This document shows positions 45,897-55,572 of a stretch of DNA of 64,000 nt, piece after piece. The stretch comes from Methylocella silvestris. GTDB lineage: Bacteria; Pseudomonadota; Alphaproteobacteria; Rhizobiales; Beijerinckiaceae. The stretch spans positions 24,978 to 88,977 of the forward strand of contig NZ_PDZR01000018.1 of assembly GCF_002891535.1 (NCBI RefSeq), written 5' to 3'. The position numbers and the translations under genes were made by a program. Numbering within the stretch: the stretch's first letter is position 1; each line of letters opens with the position of its first letter. The notes under the pieces were generated by a model. It worked only from the letters and a program-made list of their open reading frames with translations. It was not told the DNA's origin and did no database searches.

Positions 45897-46880
45897 TTAT
45901 GGCGCCATCAGCCGCGCCATCATCTGCCGGGCCGAGACGGCGGCTTTCTCTCCGCAAAAGGGCTGCGAGATAAAATCGACCCAGGACAAAAGATCCGCGA
46001 GGCGCGCCGCCTCGCGCCAATCTTCGGGCAGACCGCCTCCCGCCGCACGATAGCCGGCGCAGAGACCGCCAATGAACGCCGCCTGATCGCCCAGCGGCGG
46101 GCGCAGCATATGGCCGAAATCATAGGCAGGCCCGCCGGCGAAGGCGAACTCCCAGTCGAGTACGGCAGCGACTGCAAACCCGCCTGCCATCGGCCTGACC
46201 ATGATATTTGTCGGATCGAAATCGCCATGGCTGAGTGTCGGCCGACGCGCCCATTCCTGCGACAGCGCCTCCCCATTGCGCCGGACGAATGCGCTGAGGG
46301 CGCCCGCCAGCGCGCCGCCGACCCGCTCGCGCGCCTGATCGCGGCCGAGCGTCGCATTCAGCCAAGCGAGCTGTCCGTCGACGCTCGCCTCATATCCGTC
46401 TTCCGGAGCGAGATCGGCGCCGAAGAAACCCTGCTGCGGAAACCGCACGCCATGAATGGCGGCAAGCGTCCCGCCGGCGGCGAGGCCAAGTTCGTGCAGA
46501 CCCGCCGCAGCCAACCCGGCTGAGGCGCTGTGCAGACTCTCCGCGTCGATCCACTCCAAGAGCGCGTAAGGCAGTCCGAATTCAGAATCCGCCGCGCCCG
46601 TCGCAAGAACGGCGGGAACAGGAACCCGCCCTTTGAGGAAACGCAGCAGCGCGATTTCCTTGTCGGCGTCCGCGCGCCCGCGCCGCCAGTAGCGCAACAG
46701 CAGTCGATCCCGATTGGGATCGCCGGCAAGGTCGAGCCTGAAATTGGCGTTGATCAGACCGCCGGGAATTTCCTGCGCCCGGCAGACAGCGGCGCCGGGG
46801 CAGAGCCGCCGCGCCATCGCTTCGATCGCCGGCAAGCTTGGCTCAAGGGGCGGATCGGTTCTGACCCATGTCTCGCGCAA
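45897..46880 (-). CDS. APH/choline kinase-like phosphotransferase
   Basis: 327 aa protein kinase-like fold. Catalytic loop SHGDFDPTNIMV (H-G-D-x-x-x-x-N) and metal-binding VLDWEFAFAGGPAYDFGHML are clear. N-terminal part: GLINANFRLDLAGDPNRDRL and LLRYWRR. The substrate could be a sugar, homoserine or an aminoglycoside; a resistance role is not implied. The start appears to be TTG at 46880, 11 bp after the der stop, so it is probably translated from the same transcript as der. Confidence 0.85.
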   Translation of the reverse strand: MRETWVRTDPPLEPSLPAIEAMARRLCPGAAVCRAQEIPGGLINANFRLDLAGDPNRDRLLLRYWRRGRADADKEIALLRFLKGRVPVPAVLATGAADSEFGLPYALLEWIDAESLHSASAGLAAAGLHELGLAAGGTLAAIHGVRFPQQGFFGADLAPEDGYEASVDGQLAWLNATLGRDQARERVGGALAGALSAFVRRNGEALSQEWARRPTLSHGDFDPTNIMVRPMAGGFAVAAVLDWEFAFAGGPAYDFGHMLRPPLGDQAAFIGGLCAGYRAAGGGLPEDWREAARLADLLSWVDFISQPFCGEKAAVSARQMMARLMAP

Positions 46881-46891
46881 CCGGCAGCCGC

Positions 46892-48295
46892 CTATCTCTG
46901 GCGCGCTTTGCGGTCGGCATACGGATTATCGCTCGTTTTCTTCGAGATGCGGATCGGCACGCCGGGCAGATCGAAGGCCTGCCGCAGGCCGTTGACGAGA
47001 TAGCGCTCATAGCTCGCCGGCAAAGCGTCGAGCTGATTGCCGAACAGGAGAAAATAGGGCGGCCTTGCGCGCAGCTGCGTCATGTAGCGGATTTTGATAC
47101 GCCGGCCCGAGACGGCGGGCGGCGGGCTCTGCTCCAGCGCGCCAGCGAGCCAACGGTTCAGCCGCGCCGTCGAGATGCGCTTGTTCCAGACCTCATGAAC
47201 GCGGAAGATCGCCTCCATCAGCTTGCCGACGCCGTCGCCGGTGGCGCCTGACAGCGGCACGACAGGGGCGCCCTTTACCTGCGGCAGAAGGCGGATCGCC
47301 TCTTCGCGCAGCTCAGAGAGCTTTGCGCCACGATGTTCGATCAGATCCCATTTGTTGACGCCGATCACCAGCGCCCTGCCCTCGCGCTCGACGAGATCGG
47401 CCAGCGTCAGGTCCTGCTTCTCAAAGGGTATCGTGGCGTCGAGCAGCAGAACCGCGACTTCGGCGAATTTCGCCGCGCGGACCGCGTCATGGCCGGCGAG
47501 CTTTTCGAGCTTATCTTCCACCTTAGCGCGGCGGCGCAGGCCCGCGGTGTCGAACATTTTGATCTTGCGGCCGCCCCATTCGAAGTCGATCCCGATGGTG
47601 TCGCGCGTCAGCCCCGGCTCGGGTCCGGTCAAAAGCCTGTCCTGGCCGATGATGGTGTTGAGCAGCGTCGATTTGCCGGCGTTCGGGCGCCCGATGATAG
47701 CGATGCGCAGCGGCTTGGTCGGATCGAGCTCGGAGCCGTCTTCATCGTCGCCGAGAATGAGCCGCGTTTCGCCTTCCTCCTCCTCGGCCGGCAGTTCGGT
47801 CTGCTCCGGCAGCGCCTCGCGGATGGCGCTGTAAAGATCCGACATTCCGTCGCCATGCTCGGCTGACAGGGGCACCGGATCGCCAAGGCCGAGGTCATAA
47901 CCTTCCCGCGCGCCGGCTTCGCCAACTCGCCCTTCCGCCTTGTTGGCGATGAGGATCAGCGGCTTGTCCGCGCGCCGCACCAGATTTGCAAAAAAGCGGT
48001 CGTCGGGGGTGAGACCCAGACGCGCGTCGAACAGGAAAAAGACAGCGTCGGCAGATTCGATCGCCCGTTCCGTCTGCGCGCGCATGCGTCCGGAGAGCGA
48101 AGCCGCCGCTCCCTCCTCGAGCCCGGCCGTGTCGATAATCTTGAACACGAGATCGCCAAGCCGGGCCTCCCCCTCGCGCCGGTCGCGGGTGACGCCCGGA
48201 CGATCGTCAACGAGCGCCAAGCGCTTGCCGACGAGACGGTTGAACAAAGTCGATTTGCCGACGTTGGGGCGCCCGATTATGGCGATCGTGAACAT
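46892..48295 (-). CDS. der: Ribosome biogenesis GTPase Der (EngA)
   Basis: 467 aa. Two tandem GTPase domains: first [13 protein letters not shown] with DTAGLE and NKAEG; second [13 protein letters not shown] with DTAGLRRR and NKWD. A C-terminal KH-like domain follows ([20 protein letters not shown]). Needed for 50S assembly. Its start ATG shares one base with the stop of the YfgM-like gene (TGATG), which indicates coupling. Confidence 0.96.
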   Translation of the reverse strand: MFTIAIIGRPNVGKSTLFNRLVGKRLALVDDRPGVTRDRREGEARLGDLVFKIIDTAGLEEGAAASLSGRMRAQTERAIESADAVFFLFDARLGLTPDDRFFANLVRRADKPLILIANKAEGRVGEAGAREGYDLGLGDPVPLSAEHGDGMSDLYSAIREALPEQTELPAEEEEGETRLILGDDEDGSELDPTKPLRIAIIGRPNAGKSTLLNTIIGQDRLLTGPEPGLTRDTIGIDFEWGGRKIKMFDTAGLRRRAKVEDKLEKLAGHDAVRAAKFAEVAVLLLDATIPFEKQDLTLADLVEREGRALVIGVNKWDLIEHRGAKLSELREEAIRLLPQVKGAPVVPLSGATGDGVGKLMEAIFRVHEVWNKRISTARLNRWLAGALEQSPPPAVSGRRIKIRYMTQLRARPPYFLLFGNQLDALPASYERYLVNGLRQAFDLPGVPIRISKKTSDNPYADRKARQR

Positions 48296-49224
48296 CAGTT
48301 CGGTTGCGTCGGCGCGCCCGGCGCGGCGGCGGGCGACGCGGCGTCAGGCTCTACGCCGCTCTTCTCCGGCTCCGGCGGCGGCGCGGCGCTTTTGCTGGCG
48401 GAATTTTCGTCGGACCCTGCTGCGGCGGCCGGCGGCGCTTCAGCGACGGGATTTTGCGCCGCGGGCGCGGCAGGTTCGTCCGGCGCGGCAGAGGCCGCCG
48501 CTGGAGCTTCGGGCGAAACCGGCGCTTCGAGCGCCGGCGCAGCAGCAGGCAGAGACTCAGCGGCGGGCGCCGGCGCAAGCTTGCCGGCCTGAACGAGGCC
48601 AAGGAAGGCCTCGGCGCGCTGGCGCAGCGGCCCCGGCGCGCGCGGATCGCCGACGATCATATCGAGCCAGCGCCCGGCCGCCTCGAAATCATCGCGCTTG
48701 AACGCGGCCATGGCGAGCAATTCGCGCATGGTGTCGTGATAGGTAAAGGAGGGTTGCGCCAGCGCGCCATATTTTTCCTCGAACGCCTTCGGATCGTCGC
48801 GATCGACGCGCAGCATCGCCGCGCGGGTCTGCGCCGCCTCCCTGAAGGATTGATCGAAGGACGGATCGGCCCCGAGCGCGTCATAGGCCGCGATCGCCGC
48901 CGCAGGATCGCGGCCAGCGATCTCATCGACGCCGCGAAGACGGGCCAGCGTCGCATAGCCCTTCGGCCCCGAGGCGGCGATCTCCTTGAATCCAGCTTCG
49001 GCTTCAGCGGATTTCCCGTCCTGCGACAGCCGCAGCGCCGCCTCATAGCGCGCGCCGGCCGCCTCGGCCGCCTGCAGATGAAAATGCTGATAGATGCGCC
49101 AGCCGGCCGTCGCGGCGACAAGCAAAACCGCGGCGCCGATGAACCACACCTGATATTTCGTCCAGATATTGGCGAGGCGCTCGCGGCGGTAGTCCTCGTC
49201 GACTTCGCGGAAAAATTCACTCAT
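48295..49224 (-). CDS. YfgM-like tetratricopeptide membrane protein
   Basis: 309 aa. [20 protein letters not shown] leads to one membrane helix ([20 protein letters not shown]) and a periplasmic TPR-like helical region to about residue 225. This fits YfgM (TPR_21), a protein near the Sec translocon. The last 85 residues are an Ala/Pro/Glu-rich disordered tail. The usual bamB gene between yfgM and der is absent. It is coupled to der. Confidence 0.86.
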   Translation of the reverse strand: MSEFFREVDEDYRRERLANIWTKYQVWFIGAAVLLVAATAGWRIYQHFHLQAAEAAGARYEAALRLSQDGKSAEAEAGFKEIAASGPKGYATLARLRGVDEIAGRDPAAAIAAYDALGADPSFDQSFREAAQTRAAMLRVDRDDPKAFEEKYGALAQPSFTYHDTMRELLAMAAFKRDDFEAAGRWLDMIVGDPRAPGPLRQRAEAFLGLVQAGKLAPAPAAESLPAAAPALEAPVSPEAPAAASAAPDEPAAPAAQNPVAEAPPAAAAGSDENSASKSAAPPPEPEKSGVEPDAASPAAAPGAPTQPN

Positions 49225-49392
49225 GGACGTTTTCTTTTTGGCTTTGGCGGGTTGGCGGCGACATGCGCTTCAGAGCATTTCGGGCAGGCGGCATGAAAAG
49301 GGCGAACCCGTCAGCTAGCACGCCCGCATGGGAAAGGCGACCCACCCCCGGTCAGGGGCGGGGCACGCTGTGAAGTATTAGAGGCAGGCGCG

Positions 49393-50259
49393 CTAGGCCG
49401 CGTCGCGGCCCGCCTTGTCGAGACCGGCAAACTCCTCGTCGCTTAACTCGATCGCCGCGGCGGCGACGTTTTCCTCGAGGTGGCCCACGCTTCCTGTGCC
49501 GGGGATCGGCAGCATTACCGGGCTGCGCCGCAACGTCCAAGCCAGGGCGACCTGACTTGTCGTCGCGCCTTTCTTCCTGGCGATGGCGTCGAGCAAAGTT
49601 CCCGGCCGCGCCAGTCTTCCAGCCGCGAGCGGAAACCAGGGGATGAAGCCGACGCCTGCTGTCGCACAATAATCGAGCACGTCCTCGCTCGTGCGGTCGA
49701 CGAGATTGTAAAGATTCTGCACCGAGACGACGTTGAAGAACTTGCCGGCGGCCTTGACGTCGTCGATTGAAACCTGGCTGAGGCCCGCGTGTCGGATCAG
49801 CCCCTCTTTCTGCATGTCGGCGATGACGCCGAATTGCTCCTCGCGCGGCACCTTCGGATCGACGCGGTGCAGCTGCCAGAGATCGATGCGATCGATTTTC
49901 AGGCGGCGCAAGCTCATCAACACGCATTGGCGCAGATATTCGGGGCGCCCCAGCGGCGCCCATATGTCAGGGCCGTGCCGCGTCAGACCGCCCTTGGTTG
50001 CGATCAACAATCCGTCATAAGGATAGAGCGCCTCGGCGATCAACTCCTCGCTGATGAAGGGCCCGTAGCTATCGGCCGTGTCGATGAAATTGACGCCGAG
50101 CTCGGGAAGCTTGCGCAGAACGGCAAGGCTTTCGCCGCGGTCGGCCGGTCCGCCCCACACCCCCTTGCCGACGATGCGCATCGCGCCAAAGCCCAAGCGA
50201 TGGATCTTGATGTCGCCAATGGTGAAGTCGCCAGAAGCGGCGGCGGTGATTACGCTCAT
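49393..50259 (-). CDS. Aldo/keto reductase
   Basis: 288 aa. NADPH-dependent reductase of the AKR fold: [35 protein letters not shown] (Asp/Tyr of the catalytic tetrad), LIATKGGL (Lys) and DLWQLHRVD (His). AAGGAGAA precedes the ATG at 50259; the longer frame is non-coding. Substrate not assigned. Apparently monocistronic. Confidence 0.92.
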   Translation of the reverse strand: MSVITAAASGDFTIGDIKIHRLGFGAMRIVGKGVWGGPADRGESLAVLRKLPELGVNFIDTADSYGPFISEELIAEALYPYDGLLIATKGGLTRHGPDIWAPLGRPEYLRQCVLMSLRRLKIDRIDLWQLHRVDPKVPREEQFGVIADMQKEGLIRHAGLSQVSIDDVKAAGKFFNVVSVQNLYNLVDRTSEDVLDYCATAGVGFIPWFPLAAGRLARPGTLLDAIARKKGATTSQVALAWTLRRSPVMLPIPGTGSVGHLEENVAAAAIELSDEEFAGLDKAGRDAA

Positions 50260-50476
50260 GCTTGTTCTCCTTAAAGCGGACAGGCGCAGCGATCTTCTAC
50301 CCCCTCGACCGAGGGCTGCAAAAGCCTGCCCCCTGCCGCCGATGCGGATCAAATATGGCGGTCCACCAATGCGAGGCAAGCCAGGAAGGCCATACGGGGC
50401 CTTCGCCTCCCGCATATCCGGATCGCTTTTTTTGCCGGATCAACGTCATATAAACCAGATCTGCTGCTGGCGATTT

Positions 50477-51073
50477 TCAGGCTTCCGCTCTGGCGAGGCG
50501 ATGTTCGCTGCGCGCGGCGGTCCAGACCGAGCGCGCGGCGTCGAGATTCATCAAGGCGACGCCAAGCCCGACGAGGATGTCCGGCCAGACCGAAGGCGCG
50601 TAGAGGGTCGCAAAACCGGCGGCGATGATCGCGACATTGGCGAGCACGTCATTGCGCGCCGACAGAAACGCGGCCTTGGTCAGGCTGCCGCTGTGATGAC
50701 GGAACCGCGCCAGGATGAAAGCGCAGAGCAGATTGACGGCGAAAGCGCCCATGCCGGTCAGCGTCAGCGCCCCGGCGTTCGGCGGAACAGGCGCGCCGAA
50801 TTTTTGCCAAAGCATCCACAGAAAGGCGAGCGCCGGCGCGAGCAGGATCGCGGCGAGCGCCATGCCGACGCGGGCGCGCTGCGCCGCGCTCCAGCCGAGC
50901 GCCGCAAAGATCAGAAAATTGATTGCGGCGTCCTCGAGAAAATCAGCGCTGTCGGCAATCAGGGACACCGAGCCGATGGCCAGCGCCACGGCGAACTCGA
51001 CGCCGAAGAAGCTGAGATTGAGCAGCGCGACAAGCCGCACCGCGCGCCGTAGCCGATTGTCTTCGTCGGTCAT
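50477..51073 (-). CDS. CDF-like cation transporter (membrane domain only)
   Basis: 198 aa. About six hydrophobic helices. The helix-2 motif SVSLIADSADFLEDAAINF and helix-5 ARNDVLANVAIIAAGF match the CDF cation efflux transmembrane domain with its Asp metal ligands. The C-terminal cytosolic domain usual in ZitB-like members is missing. Metal specificity is unknown. Confidence 0.83.
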   Translation of the reverse strand: MTDEDNRLRRAVRLVALLNLSFFGVEFAVALAIGSVSLIADSADFLEDAAINFLIFAALGWSAAQRARVGMALAAILLAPALAFLWMLWQKFGAPVPPNAGALTLTGMGAFAVNLLCAFILARFRHHSGSLTKAAFLSARNDVLANVAIIAAGFATLYAPSVWPDILVGLGVALMNLDAARSVWTAARSEHRLARAEA

Positions 51074-51177
51074 CTTCTATCCTCGATCGCGCCGCGCAAA
51101 GCCGGCGAAAGTTTTCGTTTGCGGCGGTCAATTGTTCGGATGCACACTCAATCGAAATCAAAGAGCGGGCGGAGACA

Positions 51178-51489
51178 ATGGGCGGCATGAGCAAAAAACC
51201 GGCGGCAGGCGGCGCCAGCGAACTCGAAGGCGTCTGGAAGGTCAAGGACAGCGTCGGCGAGGAATTCGAGATCACGCTCGGCGCGGATGGAACGGCCCGG
51301 GCGACGCTCGACGAGGACATGAGCGGTCCCTGGACGCGCGAGGGCGACGCCGCGGTGATCGTCTGGAAATCCGGATGGACGACCAGGATCTTTAAAGAAG
51401 GCGATGTCTACAGGAAAACCGCCTATCGAAAAGGCCAGGCCCTCGACACCGCTCCTGTCAACAGCTCCGAGGCCGAAAAAATAGGTTGA
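51178..51489 (+). CDS. Hypothetical protein, 103 aa, lipocalin-like repeat pattern
   Basis: GGCGGAGACA precedes the ATG. No signal peptide. The sequence ELEGVWKVKDSVGEEFEITL, GADGTARATLDEDMSGPW and DAAVIVWKSGWTTRIFKE alternates in short beta strands, resembling the small beta-barrel proteins annotated as hypothetical in many Alphaproteobacteria. Function unknown. Divergent from the CDF-like gene, 104 bp apart. Confidence 0.7.
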   Translation: MGGMSKKPAAGGASELEGVWKVKDSVGEEFEITLGADGTARATLDEDMSGPWTREGDAAVIVWKSGWTTRIFKEGDVYRKTAYRKGQALDTAPVNSSEAEKIG

Positions 51490-51521
51490 ATTTTTTGCGG
51501 CCTACCGCAGCTGTCGCCCGA

Positions 51522-52817
51522 TCAGGGAAAGTCGAGGACAATAGCCTCGTCGATGATTTCATCGGCGATCGACGCCTCGCCTGAAAACGCCCCTTTGAGC
51601 GTGGTGAACGCGTCGGGCCGTCCAGAAAAAGTCAGGCGGCAGGGCGAGGCCTTGATGCGTTTGATGACCGCTAAAATCTCATCGGTGACTGGCGTGTTGC
51701 GGATGCAGATGTCGCTTGCCTCGCCATCGGACACAAACACCGACGGATCACGATCCTCGGTCCAGGGCCTGAACGCCCGGTGGTTGCGGTCCGGAAAATC
51801 GGGACAGGCCGAAAAGCCAAGCGAGGCCGTGTAGTCTTCAAATCCCGGCGTCTCATGTTCGCCGCCAAGATTGATCTTGCGCCGGCTGCCGACGATTTTC
51901 ATCGGCCTGCCGCCGCTGACCCCGCCCGGCACGCCGGGATCGCCATTGCCGGAAATCAGCCCATTCTTCCCGCGCGGGTTGACTGTGATCGGCGCGGGCC
52001 CGGAAGGGCCAGTCATCTTCGGCGCGCGCACTTCGACATGCAGATTGGACAGTCCGTTTTCAGCGGAGAAGTCGAACAGGCCGTCGCCGGGCTTGTAGGA
52101 ATCGATTTTCAGCTGAAACGGGCTTTTCGTAATCCGGACGAAACCGGCGTCGGTCATCGCTGTCGCCGGCCCGATCGGCTCCGGATTCAGCCGGATCACC
52201 GGAAGCAATTTGTCATCGGGATCGAAGGCCCAGCTGATTTTTGCATTGGTGTCGCTCGGCGGGATCGAATTGCGCCCGACAACGCGCCCGCCGGCGCCGT
52301 TCAGGATTTCGACCGTCGCGGTGAAGCGCGGCGGCACCCGGATTTTCTGAAATCCCGTGAGATTGAGATCGAGACTGGCGGTGGCGCCAACGGTCGGCCC
52401 TCCCACCGCCAGCCGATTGCCGGCGGGCGCGCGAAACAAGGCGCTGTCGGCGACGTTCGGCGGACGCGCGCCCGGATGAACAGGACGAACGATAAGCGGC
52501 CCGGTCGGGATGCGCTCGCGCTCCAACAGTTCGGCGTCGAGCGAGGCGATGGTCATTTTGCCGACGATGTCGTCCGGCTGGGTCTGGTAGCTGAAATTGA
52601 TGATGCCGCGCTTCTTCTTATAGGCGAGGACTGCCGACGCTGTCGCTGGGCCATATGACTGGTCCTGGTCGATCGCCGCGCCGTCGACCAGCGCCAGCGC
52701 CTGCTGAATCTTGCCGATATGAGGTCCGCGCGCGCCCGGCGTGATATGCGCCTGATCGCGCATCGCGGCCGATTCAAGCAGGGGATCGCCGCTGAAAAGC
52801 TTCGATTGCAGCGCCAT
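51522..52817 (-). CDS. Peptidoglycan-binding-domain protein of unknown function
   Basis: 431 aa. GGGGA precedes the ATG at 52817. The N-terminal region (about 30-105: GARGPHIGKIQQALALVDG, DQSYGPATASAVLAYKKKRG) is a PG_binding_1 domain. A middle part of beta-rich repeats follows (LDLNLTGFQKIRVPPRFTAT, KISWAFDPDDKLLPVIRLNP), then a His/Glu segment (LGGEHETPGFEDYTASLGF) and a C-terminal domain ending in TLKGAFSGEASIADEIIDEA. No signal peptide was seen, so how it would reach peptidoglycan is unclear. Not a recognised enzyme. It is divergent from the ssu operon. Confidence 0.72.
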   Translation of the reverse strand: MALQSKLFSGDPLLESAAMRDQAHITPGARGPHIGKIQQALALVDGAAIDQDQSYGPATASAVLAYKKKRGIINFSYQTQPDDIVGKMTIASLDAELLERERIPTGPLIVRPVHPGARPPNVADSALFRAPAGNRLAVGGPTVGATASLDLNLTGFQKIRVPPRFTATVEILNGAGGRVVGRNSIPPSDTNAKISWAFDPDDKLLPVIRLNPEPIGPATAMTDAGFVRITKSPFQLKIDSYKPGDGLFDFSAENGLSNLHVEVRAPKMTGPSGPAPITVNPRGKNGLISGNGDPGVPGGVSGGRPMKIVGSRRKINLGGEHETPGFEDYTASLGFSACPDFPDRNHRAFRPWTEDRDPSVFVSDGEASDICIRNTPVTDEILAVIKRIKASPCRLTFSGRPDAFTTLKGAFSGEASIADEIIDEAIVLDFP

Positions 52818-52894
52818 GCGGCAGTCCCCAGCCAGAAAAAGCAATTGTATCCTACGCCTTGGGGCGGCGGCTGTCATTTTCCCTCTGGAGCATA

Positions 52895-52922
52895 TTGACA
52901 TTAACTCTATCGGCTTTATGAA
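52895..52922 (+). promoter_or_regulatory. Predicted promoter of the first ssu operon
   Basis: Consensus -35 TTGACA (52895-52900) and TATGAA as -10 (52917-52922), spacer 16 bp. It lies 30 bp before the ssuA start in an AT-rich patch. Confidence 0.6.
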
Positions 52923-52952
52923 CTATAAACTCCCGATCCAGACGAGGCCGCA

Positions 52953-53921
52953 ATGTCCCTCCGCTTCCGGCATATTCTAGCCTCCCTCGCCTTCGCCCTG
53001 ACGACGGCGGCCGCGCTCGGCGCAAAAGCCGCCCCAAGCGAAATCCGCATCGACTGGGCGACCTATAATCCCGTATCGATCATTCTGAAGGATAAGAAAA
53101 TCCTCGAGGATGAATTCGCCAAGGATGGCGTCGCCATCCGCTGGGTCCAGTCCGCCGGCTCCAACAAGGCGCTCGAATTTCTGAACGCCGGATCGCTCGA
53201 CTTCGGCTCGACGGCCGGCGCCGCCGCGCTGATCGCGCGCATCAACGGCAATCCGATCAAAGCCGTTTATGTCTATTCCCGGCCCGAATGGACCGCCCTC
53301 GTCACCCGCAAGGAAACTGGGATCGCCTCGGTCGCCGATCTCAAGGGCAAGTCCGTCGCCGTCACCCGCGGCACCGACCCGCATATTTTCCTCATCCGCG
53401 CCCTCGCCGCCAACGGACTGACCGAGAAGGATCTGCGTCTCGTCCTGCTGCAGCATGCCGACGGCCGTCTCGCGCTGACCCGCGGCGACGTCGACGCCTG
53501 GGCCGGCCTCGACCCGATCATGGCCTCCGCCGAGATCGACGACGGCGCTGTGCTGTTCTATCGCAATCCCGCCGCCAACAGCTGGGGCGTCCTCAACACG
53601 CGCGAGGGTTTCGCGGCGGAAAATCCCGACATCGTCCGGCGCGTGCTCGCCGCCTATGAGACGGCGCGCAAATGGTCGCTGGCCCACCCGAAGGAGCTCG
53701 CCGTCTTGCTGGAGGGCGCGACCAAGTTGCCGCCGGCGGTGATCGAACGTCAGCTGAGCCGCACCGAGCTGACCTTCGGCCCGATCGGCGCGGCGCAGAA
53801 GGAGACCCTTGTCGCGGCGGGCGACGCCTTGCAGCAGGCCGGCGTCATCGCCAAAGACGCCAACGTCAAACAAAGCGTCGACGCCTTGATCGATCCCGCG
53901 TTTCTGACCGTCAGCAATTGA
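52953..53921 (+). CDS. ssuA: Sulfonate ABC transporter substrate-binding protein (first copy)
   Basis: 322 aa periplasmic binding protein. A Sec signal peptide (ILASLAFALTTAAALGAKAA) precedes the SsuA/NMT1-like domain: RIDWATYNPVSIILKDKKIL, AGSNKALEFLNAGSLDFGS, LKGKSVAVTRGTDPHIFLIR and RGDVDAWAGLDPIMA. First gene of the operon ssuA-C-B-D-FAD protein. It should bind alkanesulfonates taken up as a sulfur source when sulfate is scarce. Confidence 0.92.
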   Translation: MSLRFRHILASLAFALTTAAALGAKAAPSEIRIDWATYNPVSIILKDKKILEDEFAKDGVAIRWVQSAGSNKALEFLNAGSLDFGSTAGAAALIARINGNPIKAVYVYSRPEWTALVTRKETGIASVADLKGKSVAVTRGTDPHIFLIRALAANGLTEKDLRLVLLQHADGRLALTRGDVDAWAGLDPIMASAEIDDGAVLFYRNPAANSWGVLNTREGFAAENPDIVRRVLAAYETARKWSLAHPKELAVLLEGATKLPPAVIERQLSRTELTFGPIGAAQKETLVAAGDALQQAGVIAKDANVKQSVDALIDPAFLTVSN

Positions 53922-53935
53922 TCCGGGCGGACGCG

Positions 53936-54778
53936 GTGAGCGCGATCGATAGCCTCGCCTCAGTCGAGCCCGCGGCGCGGCCTCGGCGACGGGGCGGGGC
54001 GTCGCTGCGGCTCGCCCTGCTCGGCCTCGCCCTTCCGCTCGGCGCGCTGCTCGTCTGGGAGATCGCCGTGCGGCTCGGCTGGGCGCAGGGCCGCCTGATG
54101 CCGACGCCAAGCGTCGTCGCCGCCAACCTCGCGCAACTCGCAGTGAGCGGCGATCTCTGGCTGCATATCCGTACGACGCTGCTGCGCGTCGGCGCCGGTT
54201 TCGCGCTCGGCGTTGTCGCTGGCACCGCGCTCGGCGTTCTTGCCGGCGCCTCCGCGCTGGGGCGCGCTCTGATCGACCCCACGTTGCAGGGTCTGCGCGC
54301 CATTCCCTCGATTGCCTGGGTTCCTCTGTTCATTTTGTGGTTCGGCATTTTGGAGGCCTCCAAAATCGCGCTGATCGCGGTCGGGGTCGCCTTTCCGGTC
54401 TATCTTGGAATTTTCGGCGCGATCCTCGCCGTCGATCGCAAGATCATCGAAGCCGGTCGCAGCTTTCGCCTCGAAGGCGTCGCTCTCGCTCGCCGCATCC
54501 TGTTTCCTGCGGTGCTGCCGCATTATGTCGTCGCGCTGCGTTCCGGTCTCGGGCTCGGCTGGATGTTCGTCGTCGCCGCCGAATTCATGGGCGCCTCCGA
54601 AGGACTCGGCTATCTCCTCGTTGACGGCCAACAGCTCGGCAAGCCGGCGCAGATCATCGGCGCCATTTTCACCTTCGCCGTACTCGGCAAAGCGACCGAC
54701 GCGCTGCTGGTCGCAGCGTCTGCCCCCTTCCTGCGCTGGCAGGACACGCTCGGACAAACGTCCGGCGAGGGAGGCTAG
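53936..54778 (+). CDS. ssuC: Sulfonate ABC transporter permease (first copy)
   Basis: About 280 aa, six hydrophobic helices, with the ABC permease EAA loop (FRLEGVALARRILFPAVLP). The frame is open far upstream; the likely start is GTG 53936 or TTG 53918, which overlaps the ssuA stop. Segments ALPLGALLVWEIAVRLGW, RAIPSIAWVPLFILWFGI and FVVAAEFMGASEGLGYLLVD match SsuC/TauC. Confidence 0.92.
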   Translation: MSAIDSLASVEPAARPRRRGGASLRLALLGLALPLGALLVWEIAVRLGWAQGRLMPTPSVVAANLAQLAVSGDLWLHIRTTLLRVGAGFALGVVAGTALGVLAGASALGRALIDPTLQGLRAIPSIAWVPLFILWFGILEASKIALIAVGVAFPVYLGIFGAILAVDRKIIEAGRSFRLEGVALARRILFPAVLPHYVVALRSGLGLGWMFVVAAEFMGASEGLGYLLVDGQQLGKPAQIIGAIFTFAVLGKATDALLVAASAPFLRWQDTLGQTSGEGG

Positions 54779-54784
54779 CGGGCC

Positions 54785-55543
54785 ATGCTGACCATCCAGT
54801 CGGTCTCAAAAATCTATCCCGGCGGGGCGCACGCCCTCTCCAATGTCAGCCTCGACATCGATGCCGCTGAGATCGTCGCCGTCATCGGCGGCTCCGGCTG
54901 CGGCAAGAGCACGCTGCTCCGCCTCGTCGCCGGGCTCGACCGGCCGAGCTCCGGCCGCGTGCTGATCGATCATGAGCCCATCAGCGCGCCGCATCCCGCC
55001 GTCGGCGTGGTGTTTCAGGAGCCGCGGCTGTTTCCCTGGCTGACCGTCGCGCAAAACGTCGGCTTCGGCCTCTCCGGCGCCTCGAAGCCGCAGCAGGGCG
55101 CGCGCGTGGCGGCGGCGCTCCAGCGCGTCGGCCTTGCCGATCACGCCCGGCGCTGGCCGCGCCAGCTCTCCGGCGGACAGGCCCAACGTGTCGCCCTGGC
55201 CCGCGCGCTGGCGCCGCAGCCGCGCGCGCTTCTGCTGGACGAGCCTTTTTCCGCGCTCGACGCCTTCACCCGCGCCGATCTGCAAGATCATCTCCTCAGC
55301 CTATGGGACGAGTTGCGGCCGACGCTGCTGCTCGTCACCCATGACATCGAGGAAGCCCTCGTCCTCGCGGACCGCGTCGTCGTCATGCAGTCGCGTCCGG
55401 GACGAATTGCAGCCGTGCTGCCGATCGCGCTGCCGCGTCCGCGCGACCGCATTTCGCCCGAATTCGACGAATTGAAGCGCGAGGCGCTCCGTATCCTTGG
55501 CCATTCGTGGCGCGCCCCGCCGCATGCCATCGCGGCCGAATGA
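54785..55543 (+). CDS. ssuB: Sulfonate ABC transporter ATP-binding protein (first copy)
   Basis: 252 aa. Walker [13 protein letters not shown]-loop FQEPRLFPW, signature [15 protein letters not shown] and Walker B LLLDEPFSALD, then the switch His in LVTHDIEEAL. It powers uptake by the adjacent SsuC. It starts 7 bp after the permease stop. Confidence 0.94.
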   Translation: MLTIQSVSKIYPGGAHALSNVSLDIDAAEIVAVIGGSGCGKSTLLRLVAGLDRPSSGRVLIDHEPISAPHPAVGVVFQEPRLFPWLTVAQNVGFGLSGASKPQQGARVAAALQRVGLADHARRWPRQLSGGQAQRVALARALAPQPRALLLDEPFSALDAFTRADLQDHLLSLWDELRPTLLLVTHDIEEALVLADRVVVMQSRPGRIAAVLPIALPRPRDRISPEFDELKREALRILGHSWRAPPHAIAAE

Positions 55544-55572
55544 ATTTCTCTTCTTGAAACAAGGACCATCCC

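Noticed and set aside
45897..46880. Antibiotic-resistance reading of the phosphotransferase
   Set aside because: The APH fold is shared by many housekeeping kinases and the der context gives no link to resistance.
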